Assembly (NCBI RefSeq): GCF_024497955.1
Contig: NZ_JANHKP010000010.1
Coordinates: 124,001-188,000, forward strand
Source: Streptomyces sp. C10-9-1
Lineage (GTDB): Bacteria > Actinomycetota > Actinomycetes > Streptomycetales > Streptomycetaceae
Reading direction: 5' to 3'
Length of the DNA: 64,000 nucleotides
The notes beneath the pieces are model-generated. The model saw only the letters and a program-made list of their open reading frames with translations. It ran no database searches and had not been told where the DNA came from. Position numbers and translations under genes: made by a program. This document shows positions 9,783 to 19,112 of this stretch, piece by piece; positions within the stretch are counted from its first letter, which is position 1; each line of letters begins with the position of its first letter.

Positions 9783-9837
9783 GGGACTTCTTCTCTCCTG
9801 CTTGCGAGGTTGAAGGGGGCGGTGGGTGGCCGAAGCC

Positions 9838-10623
9838 TCAGATGAACTTCTGGCTCGCGAGGAACTCGGCGAGCTGCCTGCCGCCCTCACCCTCGTCCTT
9901 GACGATCGTGCCGGCGGTGCGGGCCGGACGCTCGGTGGCCGAGTCGACCGCGGTCCAGGCGCCGCCGAGGCCGACCTCCTCGGCCTCGATGTCCAGATCG
10001 GACAGGTCCAGGGACTCGACCGGCTTCTTCTTGGCGGCCATGATGCCCTTGAAGGACGGGTAGCGGGCCTCGCCCGACTGGTCCGTCACGGACACGACGG
10101 CCGGCAGCGACGCCTCCAGCTGCTCGCTGGCCGTGTCGCCGTCGCGGCGCCCGGTCACCTTGCCGTCCTCGACCGCGACCTCGGACAGCAGCGTGACCTG
10201 CGGGACGCCCAGGCGCTCGGCGAGCAGGGCGGGCAGCACGCCCATGGTGCCGTCGGTGGAGGCCATACCGGCGATGACCAGGTCGTAGCCGGTCTTCTCG
10301 ATCGCCTTGGCCAGGACCAGCGAGGTACCGAGCGCGTCGGTGCCGTGCAGGTCGTCGTCCTCGACGTGGACGGCCTTGTCGGCGCCCATGGACAGCGCCT
10401 TGCGCAGGGCGTCCTTGGCGTCCTCGGGGCCGACGGTGAGCACGGTGACCTCGGCGTCGTCCGCGTCCTCGGCGATCTGGAGCGCCTGCTCGACCGCGTA
10501 CTCGTCCAGCTCCGACAGCAGGCCGTCGACGTCGTCGCGGTCGACGGTCAGGTCATCGGCGAAGTGCCGGTCGCCGGTGGCGTCGGGCACGTACTTCACA
10601 CAGACAACGATCCTCAGGCTCAC
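9838..10623 (-). CDS. etfB: electron transfer flavoprotein subunit beta
   Basis: 261 residues from GTG, with GGAGAG upstream. Typical EtfB blocks are VVCVKYVPDA near the start, LDEYAVEQALQIAE, TVGPEDAKDALRKALSMGADKAVHV, DLVIAGMASTDGTMGVLPALLAERLGVPQVT and YPSFKGIMAAKKKP. It is the first gene of the etfBA operon. The upstream 180 bases are relatively AT-rich for this genome and hold the likely promoter. Confidence 0.96.
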   Translation of the reverse strand: MSLRIVVCVKYVPDATGDRHFADDLTVDRDDVDGLLSELDEYAVEQALQIAEDADDAEVTVLTVGPEDAKDALRKALSMGADKAVHVEDDDLHGTDALGTSLVLAKAIEKTGYDLVIAGMASTDGTMGVLPALLAERLGVPQVTLLSEVAVEDGKVTGRRDGDTASEQLEASLPAVVSVTDQSGEARYPSFKGIMAAKKKPVESLDLSDLDIEAEEVGLGGAWTAVDSATERPARTAGTIVKDEGEGGRQLAEFLASQKFI

Positions 10624-10731
10624 GCCGGCTCTCCTACTGCATCGTCTCTACTGGAATGCCTTGTGAACGCAGCATAGGCGTCCGAAGGGGCGGATCCCGG
10701 TCGGGGCGGGCCTGCGCTCCGATCGAAATAT

Positions 10732-10743
10732 TACTCGCCAGTA
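10732..10743. promoter_or_regulatory. candidate operator upstream of etfB
   Basis: TACTcgccAGTA lies about 110 bases upstream of etfB, inside an AT-rich patch. Inverted TACT/AGTA half-sites recall TetR-type regulators of fatty-acid catabolism in actinobacteria, which would suit etf genes. This is pattern matching only. Confidence 0.3.
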
Positions 10744-10805
10744 CACCCGTTCCGTTACCGCTAAGCAAGCGCTTTGGGCTGTGATCTCGACAACGGAACA
10801 CCTGG

Positions 10806-11369
10806 TCAGTCCCGCAGGGCGGTGAAGCGGCCCTGGTGGTAGACCAGGGGGCGCAGCCCGCCGTGCCCCACGTCCCCGGCGAGCACCTCGGCCAGCACGA
10901 CACGGTGGTCCCCGGCCGGGACCCGCGCCGTGATCCGGCAGACGAGGAAGCCCATGACCCCCTCCAGGAGCGGCACCCCCTGCGGCCCCCTGCGCCAGCG
11001 GGTGGGCGGGGCGAAGCGGTCGGCCCCGCTGCGGGCGAAGGTGGCGGCGAGTTCCTGCTGGCCCTCGGCGAGGAGGTGCACCCCCACGTGCTCGGCCTCG
11101 GCCAGGACCGGCCAGCTGGAGGAGCCGGTGCCGACGCCGAAGGAGATCATCGGGGGCTCGGCGGAGACGGAGGTCAGCGAGGTGGCGGTGAACCCGACGG
11201 GGCGCTCCCCGCGCGCCGTGATCACCGCGACCCCGGCCGCGTGGCGGCGGAAGACGGAGCGGAGCAGGTCCGCCCCGCCGGGTGCGGGGGCGCCGCCGGC
11301 GGAGCGCTGGGGCGTGACGGCGGCGGGTGCGGTGCGCGGGACGGAACGGAGGTCGGCCGACGCGGTCAT
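10806..11369 (-). CDS. flavin reductase-like domain protein
   Basis: 187 residues. After a 30-residue Ala/Pro-rich N-terminus the flavin-reductase split-barrel starts at LLRSVFRRHAAGVAVITARGERPVGFTATSLTSVSAEPPMISFGV and continues with FARSGADRF and LVCRITARVPAGDHRVVLAEVLAGD. Such proteins reduce or bind FMN and often serve two-component monooxygenases. No partner oxygenase is adjacent. A start about 25 codons upstream in frame is possible. Confidence 0.82.
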   Translation of the reverse strand: MTASADLRSVPRTAPAAVTPQRSAGGAPAPGGADLLRSVFRRHAAGVAVITARGERPVGFTATSLTSVSAEPPMISFGVGTGSSSWPVLAEAEHVGVHLLAEGQQELAATFARSGADRFAPPTRWRRGPQGVPLLEGVMGFLVCRITARVPAGDHRVVLAEVLAGDVGHGGLRPLVYHQGRFTALRD

Positions 11370-11563
11370 GGAGGTGTCCTTCTGCGGTGGAGGCGAACTA
11401 GGCGGCAGCGGCGGCAGCCTGACAGAGCGCGCTCGCGACACGGCGGAGGTCGACATGAACCCGGCCGTGGAGAAGGATTTCCTGGTGCACGGGGATCAGC
11501 CTGACGATGATTGCGGTGTGCAGTCAAGCGCGCATCGGGCAATGGGACCCACCTCACGGCGCG

Positions 11564-11989
11564 TCACAGGATCCGCCCGAGCGCGGCGACGACGTCCGCG
11601 GTGCGCGGGGCACCGGCGGCCCGGGCGGCGACGCGTCCCCGGGCGTCCAGCACGAGGACCGTCGGCGTGCGCTCGATCCCGAGGCGCCGCACCAGGTGCA
11701 GCCGCGACTCGGCGTCGATCTCGACGTGCGCCACGCCGTCGACCATGGCCGCGACCGAGGCCAGGGTGCGGCGGGTGGCACGGCACGGCTGGCAGAACGC
11801 CGTGGAGAACTGCACGAGGGTGGCGCGCGCACCCAGCGGGGCCCCGAGTTCCGCCTCACCGAGCGGGCCCACCGGTGCTCCGGGGGCGCGCTCCCCCCGT
11901 GCGCCGTGCACGCCGGAGGCGCCGTGCGGGAGCCCGCCGCCCCCGGTCCCGTGCGCGGGCCGGGGCCCGCTGCCTTCCTGGTCGGCCAC
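11564..11989 (-). CDS. thioredoxin family protein
   Basis: 141 residues from a GTG that follows GGAAGAGG. The first 50 residues are a Gly/Ala/Pro-rich tail not found in classical thioredoxins. Then come TLVQFSTAFCQPCRATRRTLASVA, with active site CQPC instead of CGPC, and the cis-Pro loop ERTPTVLVLDARG. It probably acts as a thiol-disulfide exchanger. An in-frame upstream GTG at 12034 lacks a ribosome site. Confidence 0.78.
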   Translation of the reverse strand: MADQEGSGPRPAHGTGGGGLPHGASGVHGARGERAPGAPVGPLGEAELGAPLGARATLVQFSTAFCQPCRATRRTLASVAAMVDGVAHVEIDAESRLHLVRRLGIERTPTVLVLDARGRVAARAAGAPRTADVVAALGRIL

Positions 11990-12228
11990 CGTGCGATCCT
12001 CTTCCTGTCGTGTCAGGGCACCCCCGTCAACCACGAGCGGGCGGGTCGGGATTCCCGGCAGCGTGATCCCCCGGCGGCGGAACGTGACGAGAATCTCGCC
12101 GGGCCGTGCCCCGGGGGCTGGTCTGGGGCCCGCTCATGGGGCACGATCGGCCAGACGGCCAAAACCTACGGCCGCGTAACTTCCACCGGGAGACCCCTCC
12201 CCGGGTACGACGAAAGGGTCCTCCCCAG

Positions 12229-12951
12229 ATGGCAGAGCTCGTCTATCGGCCGGTCGTCGGCGCCGCCCTCACGATGTTCAAGGCGCTCGACCTGAAGATC
12301 GACACTCAGGGTTCCGAGCACATCCCCCGCACCGGGGGCGCCGTCCTGGTGAGCAACCACATCAGCTACCTGGACTTCATCTTCACCGGCCTCGCCGCGC
12401 TGCCGCAGAAGCGCCTGGTCCGCTTCATGGCGAAGGACTCGGTCTTCCGCCACAAGGTGTCGGGGCCGCTGATGCGCGGCATGAAGCACATCCCGGTGGA
12501 CCGCAAGCAGGGCGAGGCCGCGTACCGGCACGCCCTCGACGCGCTGCGCGCGGGGGAGATCGTGGGCGTCTTCCCCGAGGCGACGATCTCGCAGTCCTTC
12601 ACCCTGAAGTCCTTCAAGTCGGGCGCCGCCCGCCTGGCCCAGGAGGCGGGCGTGCCGCTGATCCCCATGGCCCTGTGGGGGACCCAGCGCCTGTGGACCA
12701 AGGGACGCCCGCGGAACTTCAAGCGCTCCCACATCCCGGTGACCATCCGCGTCGGCGAGCCGGTGGAGGCCCCGGCGGACCAGTACGCGGGGGCGATCAC
12801 GCGCCGGCTGCGCGAGCGGGTGCAGGAGCTGCTGGAAGCCGCGCAGCGCGCCTACCCCGTCCGCACGAAGGACGCCACCGACACCTGGTGGATCCCCGCT
12901 CATCTCGGCGGCACCGCGCCCACCCCGGCCGAGGTGCGCGAGAGCCGCTGA
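12229..12951 (+). CDS. 1-acyl-sn-glycerol-3-phosphate acyltransferase family protein
   Basis: 240 residues. The acyltransferase motif I is NHISYLD (NHx4D), motif III is GVFPEATISQS, and motif IV is around VPLIPMALWG. PlsC-type enzymes transfer an acyl group to lysophosphatidate at the membrane. There is no strong TM segment beyond the short hydrophobic N-terminus. It stands alone, convergent with the B3/B4 gene. Confidence 0.88.
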   Translation: MAELVYRPVVGAALTMFKALDLKIDTQGSEHIPRTGGAVLVSNHISYLDFIFTGLAALPQKRLVRFMAKDSVFRHKVSGPLMRGMKHIPVDRKQGEAAYRHALDALRAGEIVGVFPEATISQSFTLKSFKSGAARLAQEAGVPLIPMALWGTQRLWTKGRPRNFKRSHIPVTIRVGEPVEAPADQYAGAITRRLRERVQELLEAAQRAYPVRTKDATDTWWIPAHLGGTAPTPAEVRESR

Positions 12952-12960
12952 GGACGCCGC

Positions 12961-13000
12961 GGGCGGTGCGGCGGAGCTCAGGCTCCGCGCCGCACCGCCC
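12961..13000. terminator. bidirectional terminator between plsC-like and B3/B4 genes
   Basis: GGGCGGTGCGGC...GCCGCACCGCCC forms a long stem with an inner GGAGC/GCTCC stem and the loop TCAG. It lies between two convergent stop codons. Confidence 0.75.
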
Positions 13001-13027
13001 GTCCCGCCCGCCGGGCGGGACGGCACC

Positions 13028-13726
13028 TCAGGAGGCCGGGCCCGCGAGGGTGATCCGGGCTCCCGGGCTGAGGCGCTCCAGGTGCCCGGCGAGTTCCTCG
13101 GCGGCGGCGTGCAGCGCCGCCCCCTCGACCGGGGACATCCCCTCCAGCAGGAAGAGCGCGTTCCCCGACTCCGCGGTGAGACGGGTGCGCACGCCCTGGC
13201 GCCAGTTCCAGCGCCGGCAGGTCACACCCCGGTCGTCGCACCAGACGACCTCGCCGGACTCGGGCCGCTCCTCGACGGGCTCGCCCCCCGCGGTGGTGGC
13301 GAAGGGCTCGTCCCCGCGTGCGCGGACCAGGCGCATGCCGCCCTCGATGCGGTCGGCGTCCTCGCCGCCCAGCGGGACCAGGTGGGCGACGCTGACGGCG
13401 TTGTAGAGGTCCACCAGCGGGTTGATCCGCGGGAGCCCGCCGTCCGCGAGCGCGCGCCGGGCGAGCGCCTCGGCGGAGTTGCGGGTCCGGGAGGGCTTGG
13501 CACCGAACGCGGTGTACGCCCGGCGCCATGCGGCCATGTGCGGGTCCTCGTGGGGCGGGCGGCCGCCGAGGCGGTCGGCGAGCCTCCGTGCGGCGTCGTC
13601 GAGGAGGGCGGCGGTCGCGTCGCCGCCCCCGAGGGTGCCGTCGAGGTCGCGGGCCTCGACGGCCACGTACAGGAAGCCGGGCGCGAGCGCCCGCACCTCG
13701 TCGGCGACGGTGAGCGAGAGGGGCAT
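13028..13726 (-). CDS. B3/B4 domain-containing protein
   Basis: 232 residues that match the B3/B4 domain of phenylalanyl-tRNA synthetase beta as a stand-alone protein: HMAAWRRAYTAFGAKPSRTRNSAEALARRAL, GLPRINPLVDLYNAVSVAHLVPLGGEDAD and GEVVWCDDRGVTCRRWNWRQG...TRLT. Stand-alone members may edit mischarged tRNA or bind nucleosides. It starts at an ATG about 100 bases from an AT-rich promoter-like patch at 13,820-13,870. Confidence 0.82.
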   Translation of the reverse strand: MPLSLTVADEVRALAPGFLYVAVEARDLDGTLGGGDATAALLDDAARRLADRLGGRPPHEDPHMAAWRRAYTAFGAKPSRTRNSAEALARRALADGGLPRINPLVDLYNAVSVAHLVPLGGEDADRIEGGMRLVRARGDEPFATTAGGEPVEERPESGEVVWCDDRGVTCRRWNWRQGVRTRLTAESGNALFLLEGMSPVEGAALHAAAEELAGHLERLSPGARITLAGPAS

Positions 13727-14084
13727 GGCAGGCCGTTCGGTCGTAGGAGGGCGGCCCACCGGGCGGGACGCACCCCGGGGCCGGGCGGCCGGGTGCAACG
13801 GGCAAGCCCGCGGACCGCACCCTCATAGTGCCATACAGAGCACCATCCAGTGCAACCTGTTGGACTATCGCGACCCGTCGGGCCCCGGCACCGGACGGCG
13901 GCCGGCCCGCCTCCGGTGGCCCGCCCCGGGGCGGCACGAAGGGCCGCGGGGAGGCGGGCCCGGCGGACACACGGGAGGACCGGGGGTCCGTCCTCGGCAC
14001 CCGGCCCGCCGCACCGCCCTCGGCGGGCGCGCACGGGCCCGGCGGACGCACCGGACGCGCTCCCCCGCACGCACGTGCGCCCGG
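13727..14084. other. intergenic region, promoter patch plus GC-rich filler
   Basis: The first 150 bases upstream of the B3/B4 gene contain an unusually AT-rich patch (about 13,820-13,870, including an inverted CCAAC...GTTG) that is the likely promoter. From 13,880 to 14,084 I see only extreme GC-rich sequence without a credible gene. Confidence 0.45.
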
Positions 14085-14116
14085 CGGGACGTCTGCGGAC
14101 ATCCCGCCGGGCGCAC
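14085..14116 (-). terminator. 15-bp hairpin after the threonine aldolase gene
   Basis: GTGCGCCCGGCGGGA pairs perfectly with TCCCGCCGGGCGCAC. It lies about 40 bases downstream of the stop codon of the threonine aldolase gene and should end the three-gene operon. Confidence 0.8.
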
Positions 14117-14157
14117 GGTCCGTACGGTGCGGCGTACGCGGGACCGCCGCGCGGCCG

Positions 14158-15219
14158 TCAGGCGGCCGACTCCTCCTTGAGGGCCTGGACGAAGGCGTCC
14201 ACGTCGCCCTCGCTGGTGTCGAAGGAGCACATCCAGCGCACGTCCCCGGCGGCCTCGTCCCAGAAGTAGAAGCGGAAGCGCTTCTGCAGGCGGCGGGTCA
14301 CCTCCTGGGGAAGGCGCGCGAAGACCGCGTTGGCCTGCACGGGGTAGAGGATCTCCACACCGTCCACCCCGCGCACGCCCTCGGCCAGCCGCTGCGCCAT
14401 GGCGTTGGCGTGGCGCGCGTTGCGCAGCCAGAGGTCCTTGGCGAGCAGCGCCTCGAACTGCACCGACAGGAAGCGCATCTTGGAGGCGAGCTGCATGGAC
14501 ATCTTGCGCACGTGCTTCATGTGGCTGACCGCGTCCGGGTTCAGCACCACGACGGCCTCGCCGAACAGCATGCCGTTCTTGGTGCCGCCGAGGGTGAGCA
14601 CGTCCACACCGGCCGCGTTGGTGAAGGCCCGCATGGGCACGTCCAGCGAGGCGGCCGCGTTGGCTATGCGGGCGCCGTCGAGGTGCACCTTCATGCCGAG
14701 TCCGTGGGCGTGCTCGACCAGGGCGCGGACCTCGTCCACCGTGTAGACGGTGCCCAGTTCGGTGTTCTGGGTGAGCGAGACCACCTGGGGCATGGCCCGG
14801 TGCTCGTCCTCCCAGCCCCACGCCTGGCGGTCGACGAGCTCGGGGGTGAGCTTGCCGTCGGGCGTCGGCACGGTGAGCAGCTTCAGGCCGCCCATGCGCT
14901 CCGGCGCTCCGCCCTCGTCCACGTTGATGTGCGCGGACTCGGCGCAGACCACGGCACCCCAGCGGTCGGTGAGCGCCTGGAGGGCCGTCACGTTGGCGCC
15001 GGTGCCGTTGAAGACGGGGAACACCTGCGCGGAGGAGCCGAAGTGGCTGTGCATGAGCCGCTGGAGGTGCTCGGTGTACTCGTCCTCGCCGTAGGCGACC
15101 TGGTGCCCCTCGTTGGCGACCGCGAGGGCCGCCAGGACCTCGGGGTGGACTCCGGCGTAGTTGTCGCTGGCGAAGCCGCGTACGGCCGGGTCGTGGTGAC
15201 GCCGGGCGTCGGTCTTCAC
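14158..15219 (-). CDS. ltaE: low-specificity L-threonine aldolase (beta-eliminating lyase family)
   Basis: 353 residues from a GTG that overlaps the upstream stop (GTGA). The PLP fold shows RGFASDNYAGVHPEVLAAL, YGEDEYTEHLQRLM, NGTGANVTALQAL, VHLDGARIANAA and the Schiff-base lysine in LTLGGTKNGMLFGEAVV. It cleaves L-threonine or allo-threonine to glycine and acetaldehyde. An upstream GTG at 15237 would add six residues. It is the last gene of a coupled DUF6421-SDR-aldolase operon. Confidence 0.88.
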   Translation of the reverse strand: MKTDARRHHDPAVRGFASDNYAGVHPEVLAALAVANEGHQVAYGEDEYTEHLQRLMHSHFGSSAQVFPVFNGTGANVTALQALTDRWGAVVCAESAHINVDEGGAPERMGGLKLLTVPTPDGKLTPELVDRQAWGWEDEHRAMPQVVSLTQNTELGTVYTVDEVRALVEHAHGLGMKVHLDGARIANAAASLDVPMRAFTNAAGVDVLTLGGTKNGMLFGEAVVVLNPDAVSHMKHVRKMSMQLASKMRFLSVQFEALLAKDLWLRNARHANAMAQRLAEGVRGVDGVEILYPVQANAVFARLPQEVTRRLQKRFRFYFWDEAAGDVRWMCSFDTSEGDVDAFVQALKEESAA

Positions 15220-15971
15220 GGGGCGGGGGTCAGCCACAGGCGCTGTCCGTTCACTTCCTCGGCGGGCCGGTCCCAGACTCCGGCGATGGCGTCGGCCAGT
15301 TCCTTCACGTCGGTGAAGCCCGCGAACTTCGCACTGGGCCGCTCCGCGCGCATGGCGTCGTGGACCAGTGCCTTGACCACCAGGATCGCAGCCGCCGCCA
15401 CGGGCCCCTGCTCGCCCCCCGCCTTGCGGAAGGAGTCGGCCACGGCCAGTGTCCACGCCTCGGCGGCCGCCTTGGCGGCGGAGTAGGCCGCGTTGCCCGC
15501 GGTGGGCTTGCTGGCACCCGCCGCGCTGATGAGCAGGTAGCGCCCGCGGTCGCTGCGGGCGAGGCCGTCGTGGAAGGCGAGGGAGGTGTTCTGCACGGTG
15601 CGGATGAGCAGCTTCTCCAGCAGGGTCCAGTCCGCGGGGTCCGTCTCGGTGAACCCCTTGCTGCCGCGCCAGCCGCCGACCAGGTGCACCAGGCCGTCGA
15701 CGCGCCCGAACTCCTTCTCGGTGCGTGCGGCCCACTCGCGGGTCGCCCCGAGGTCGAGCAGGTCGACGGTGTCACCGGTGACGGTGGCGCCTCCGTGTGC
15801 GTAGCGGGCCGCGTCCACGGCCTCGGCCAGGCGCTCGGCGTCCGCGTCGGAGGCCACCACGGTGGCCCCCGCCTCGGCCAGGCGCAGCAGCGTGGCCCGG
15901 CCTGCGGGGCCCGCGGCTCCCGCCACGGCGATCACGGCACCCTCGAGTGCCCCGTTGCCGTTCGTGTCCAT
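15216..15971 (-). CDS. short-chain dehydrogenase/reductase (SDR)
   Basis: 251 residues. The Rossmann motif appears as VIAVAGAAGPAGRATLLRLAEAGATVVASD, a variant of TGxxxGxG. The catalytic YxxxK is in NAAYSAAKAAAEAW, with Ser in ISAAGAS. The start is set by an AGGAGG eight bases upstream of the ATG; an in-frame GTG at 16001 would overlap the previous stop. It is coupled to the threonine aldolase gene by GTGA. The substrate is unknown. Confidence 0.85.
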   Translation of the reverse strand: MDTNGNGALEGAVIAVAGAAGPAGRATLLRLAEAGATVVASDADAERLAEAVDAARYAHGGATVTGDTVDLLDLGATREWAARTEKEFGRVDGLVHLVGGWRGSKGFTETDPADWTLLEKLLIRTVQNTSLAFHDGLARSDRGRYLLISAAGASKPTAGNAAYSAAKAAAEAWTLAVADSFRKAGGEQGPVAAAAILVVKALVHDAMRAERPSAKFAGFTDVKELADAIAGVWDRPAEEVNGQRLWLTPAP

Positions 15972-15997
15972 GCTGGTCGCCTCCTGCGTCGTCGACG

Positions 15998-17431
15998 TCA
16001 CGCGGCAGCTCCGGAAGCCTGCCCGATGCCGGCCGTCCCGACGCCCGCGGCGGCGGAGGCGGCGGTGATCCCCTTGGTGGAGGCGATCACGTGCTTCAGC
16101 TTCTTGGAGAGCGCCTCATAGAACATGCTCAGGGGAAACTCGTCCGCGAGCACGTCGTCGACCAGCTTGCGGGGAGGCAGGCTCAGGTCCAGGGCGTCGG
16201 GGCCCTTGGCCCAGCGGGAGCCGGGGTGCGGGGCGAGGTAGGTGGAGACCAGCTCGTAGGCGGCGAACCAGTGCACCAGCTTGGGGCGGTCGATGCCCTC
16301 GCGGTAGAGGGTCTCGATCTCGGCGCAGAGCTGGTTGGTGACCTGCGGCGCGCGTTCCCAGTCGATCTTGAGGGTGTTGTCGGTCCAGCGCACCACGTCG
16401 TGCTTGTGGAGGTAGGCGAAGAGCAGCTGGCCGCCGAGCCCGTCGTAGTTGCGGACGCGGTCGCCGGAGACCGGGAAGCGGAACATCCGGTCGAAGAGCA
16501 CGGCGTACTGCACGTCGCGGCCGTGCTCGTTGCCCTCGGCCTCCAGCGCGACGGCCTCCTTGAAGGCGGTCAGGTCGCAGCGCAGCTCCTCCAGCCCGTA
16601 CATCCAGAAGGGCTGGCGCTGCTTGATCATGAAGGGGTCGAAGGGGAGGTCGCCGTGGCTGTGGGTGCGGTCGTGGACCATGTCCCACAGGACGAACGCC
16701 TTCTCGCAGCGCTCCTGGTCGCCGATCATCTCGCGGATGTCCTCGGGCAGCTCCAGCCCGAGGACGCGCACGGCCTCCGAGGTCACGGCACGGAAGCGGG
16801 CGGCCTCGCGGTCGCAGAAGATGCCGCCCCAGGTGAAGCGCTCGGGCGCCTCGCGCACGGCGATGGTCTCCGGGAAGAGGACGGCGGAGTTGGTGTCGTA
16901 CCCGGCCGTGAAGTCCTCGAAGGTGATGCCGCAGAAGAGCGGGTTGTCGTAGCGGGTGCGCTCCAGCTCCGCCAGCCAGTCCGGCCAGACCATCCGGAGC
17001 ACGACGGCTTCCAGGTTGCGGTCGGGGTTGCCGTTCTGGGTGTACATGGGGAAGACCACGAGGTGCTGGAGGCCGTCCTCGCGGGCCGCGGCCGGCTGGA
17101 AGGCGAGCAGCGAGTCGAGGAAGTCGGGGACGGCGAAGCCGCCCTCGGCCCAGGCACGCAGGTCGGCCACGAGGGCGCGGTGGTAGGCGTCGTCGTGCGG
17201 GAGCAGCGGGGAGAGCTCCTCCACCGCCGCGACGACGCGCTCGACGGCGGCCTCGGCGGCCGCGCGCCCGGGTGCGCCCTCGGCGTCGAAGTCGATCGAC
17301 CCGTCCGCGGACTGCCAGGGGCGGATCTCCTCGACGGCATTCTTGAGCACCGGCCAGCTCGGGTGGTCGATCACCCGCCCGTCGCGGGATATGGCGCCGT
17401 CGGCAGCGTCCTGCACAAGAATTTCCGTCAT
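15998..17431 (-). CDS. DUF6421 family protein
   Basis: 477 residues, conserved in Streptomyces and of unknown function. It contains many aromatic and acidic blocks (FPMYTQNGNPDRNLEAVVLRMVWPDWLAELE, FTWGGIFCDREAARFRAVTSEAVRVLG, DMVHDRTHSHGDLPFDPFMIKQRQPFWMYGLEELRCDL). The HDRTHSHGD cluster could bind a metal. The C-terminal 25 residues are Ala/Gly-rich. It heads an operon with an SDR and threonine aldolase. Confidence 0.82.
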   Translation of the reverse strand: MTEILVQDAADGAISRDGRVIDHPSWPVLKNAVEEIRPWQSADGSIDFDAEGAPGRAAAEAAVERVVAAVEELSPLLPHDDAYHRALVADLRAWAEGGFAVPDFLDSLLAFQPAAAREDGLQHLVVFPMYTQNGNPDRNLEAVVLRMVWPDWLAELERTRYDNPLFCGITFEDFTAGYDTNSAVLFPETIAVREAPERFTWGGIFCDREAARFRAVTSEAVRVLGLELPEDIREMIGDQERCEKAFVLWDMVHDRTHSHGDLPFDPFMIKQRQPFWMYGLEELRCDLTAFKEAVALEAEGNEHGRDVQYAVLFDRMFRFPVSGDRVRNYDGLGGQLLFAYLHKHDVVRWTDNTLKIDWERAPQVTNQLCAEIETLYREGIDRPKLVHWFAAYELVSTYLAPHPGSRWAKGPDALDLSLPPRKLVDDVLADEFPLSMFYEALSKKLKHVIASTKGITAASAAAGVGTAGIGQASGAAA

Positions 17432-17616
17432 GTCACGTCCTTCACGGGAGAACCTCGCGTCCCGCCACGGTAACCGGGGGCAGTTCCTCCGGACAAGTGG
17501 CCACCTGGGAAATTCTCCTGCACAGCCGCTCGCTCGCCGCATTTTTTCCGGCGAAGCCATGGCGTGACGCATGGTTCCTGGAGACCCGGGTAGACGCCCG
17601 CCTCCACTCCGGGCCG

Positions 17617-17659
17617 GGGTCCGCCCGCGGCGGGCCCGGCGCTTGCCGCGGGCGGACCC
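17617..17659. terminator. 15-bp hairpin in the 17432-17785 intergenic gap
   Basis: GGGTCCGCCCGCGGC pairs perfectly with GCCGCGGGCGGACCC. It sits between the divergent DUF6421 and GDPD genes, so it is not at a gene end; it may be an upstream-transcript terminator or a cruciform. The rest of the 354-base gap holds the promoter regions of both genes and nothing else I recognise. Confidence 0.5.
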
Positions 17660-17785
17660 GGGGGCGGGTATCGGACACCCTGCACCCGGGCGGGTACACC
17701 GCGTCACCACGCCGCTAGGCTGACTCCGGGCGGCCGGGCGGGTGGTCCGCCCTGCGGGGCCGCCGTCGACGGAAGCGGGAGAGCC

Positions 17786-18469
17786 GTGACGTTTCTCACC
17801 ATCGGTCACCGGGGGGTGATGGGCGTCGAGCCCGAGAACACCCTGCGCTCCTTCGTCCGCGCGGAGCGGTGCGGCATGGACGCGATCGAACTCGACCTCC
17901 ATCTCAGCAAGGACGGCGCACTCGCCGTGATGCACGACGCCGACGTCGACCGCACGACGGACGGGAGCGGTCCGGTCGCCGGGAAGACCCTCGCCGAGCT
18001 GCGGCGCCTCGACGCCGGCCTGGGCGAGCGGGTGCCCGTCTTCGAGGAGGTGCTCGACGCCGTCCGCTCGCCGATCCAGGCGGAGATCAAGGACGTGGCG
18101 GCCGCACGGGCCCTCGCCGAGGTGATGGAGCGCCGCGACCTGGTGCCGCGGGTGGAGGTCTCCTCCTTCCACGACGAGGCGGTGGCGGAGATCGCGGCGC
18201 TCGTCCCCGGTGTCCGCACGGTGCTCATCGCGAGCCGGTGGGAGGCGGACGTGGTCGAACGGGCGCGGGCGGCGGGCGCCGCGGCGCTCGCCCTGGACAT
18301 CCGGCGCCTGACGCTGGAGACCGCGGAGCGGGCACGGGGGGCCGGCCTGCGGCTGATCGGCTGGGTGGTCAACACACCGGAGCAGCTGCGGCTGGCGCGT
18401 GCGCTGGAACTCGACGGCGTGACCACGGACTACCCCGGGATCCGCCGTACCGGCCGGTTCACCGCCTGA
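17786..18469 (+). CDS. glycerophosphodiester phosphodiesterase
   Basis: 227 residues from GTG with GGGAGAG upstream. The GDPD barrel shows HRG at 8-10, EPENTLRSF, the metal-binding ELDLHLSKDG and MHDADVDRTTDGSG, then AEIKD and a terminal GVTTDYP. It hydrolyses glycerophosphodiesters to glycerol-3-phosphate and an alcohol. No signal peptide is seen, so it should be cytoplasmic. Confidence 0.92.
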   Translation: MTFLTIGHRGVMGVEPENTLRSFVRAERCGMDAIELDLHLSKDGALAVMHDADVDRTTDGSGPVAGKTLAELRRLDAGLGERVPVFEEVLDAVRSPIQAEIKDVAAARALAEVMERRDLVPRVEVSSFHDEAVAEIAALVPGVRTVLIASRWEADVVERARAAGAAALALDIRRLTLETAERARGAGLRLIGWVVNTPEQLRLARALELDGVTTDYPGIRRTGRFTA

Positions 18470-18524
18470 ACCGGCCGGCGCGGCGGCAGGGAGCGGCACC
18501 GGGCGTGCACCGCCCCGGGGCGGG

Positions 18525-19112
18525 TCAGACGGCTGGGGCGGACTCGGCGGTGGACTCGGCGGCCGCGAGGTCCTTCACGAGGAGTTCGAAGACCAGGTCG
18601 TCACGCTGGGGGATGCCGAAGCGCTCGTCGCCGTAGGGGAAGGGGGTCGTCTCGCCCGTGCGGCGGTAGCCGCGCCGCTCGTACCAGGCGATGAGCTCCT
18701 CGCGCACGGAGATCACGGTCATGTGCATCTCGCGGACGCCCCACGCGCGCACCGCCCTGCGCTCCGCCTCGGCGAGGACCCGGCGGCCGACGCCCCCGCC
18801 CTGGATCCCCGGGCGGACGGCGAACATCCCGAAGTAGGCCGCCTCTCCGCGGTGCTCCAGCTGGCAGCAGGCCACGGTCTCCCCGTCCCGCTGCGCGAGC
18901 AGCAACCTGCTCCCCGGCGCCGTGACCACCGCGAGCACGCCCTCGGGGTCGGTGCGCTGGCCCCGGAGGATGTCCGCCTCGGTGGTCCAGCCGACGCGGC
19001 TGGCGTCGCCGCGGTAGGCGGACTCGATCAGCCGGACCAGCTCCGGCACGTCGCCCTCGGCCGCGTCCCGGTAGGTGAGCTCCGCGCTCTCCGGGGTCGT
19101 GGCGGTGTCCAT
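18525..19112 (-). CDS. GNAT family N-acetyltransferase
   Basis: 195 residues. The acetyl-CoA loop is GIQGGGVGRRVLAEAERRA (the Q/RxxGxG/A motif), preceded by the beta-strand AAYFGMFAVRP and followed by MTVISVREELIAWYERRGYRRTGE. The substrate is unknown. It converges on the GDPD gene. Confidence 0.88.
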   Translation of the reverse strand: MDTATTPESAELTYRDAAEGDVPELVRLIESAYRGDASRVGWTTEADILRGQRTDPEGVLAVVTAPGSRLLLAQRDGETVACCQLEHRGEAAYFGMFAVRPGIQGGGVGRRVLAEAERRAVRAWGVREMHMTVISVREELIAWYERRGYRRTGETTPFPYGDERFGIPQRDDLVFELLVKDLAAAESTAESAPAV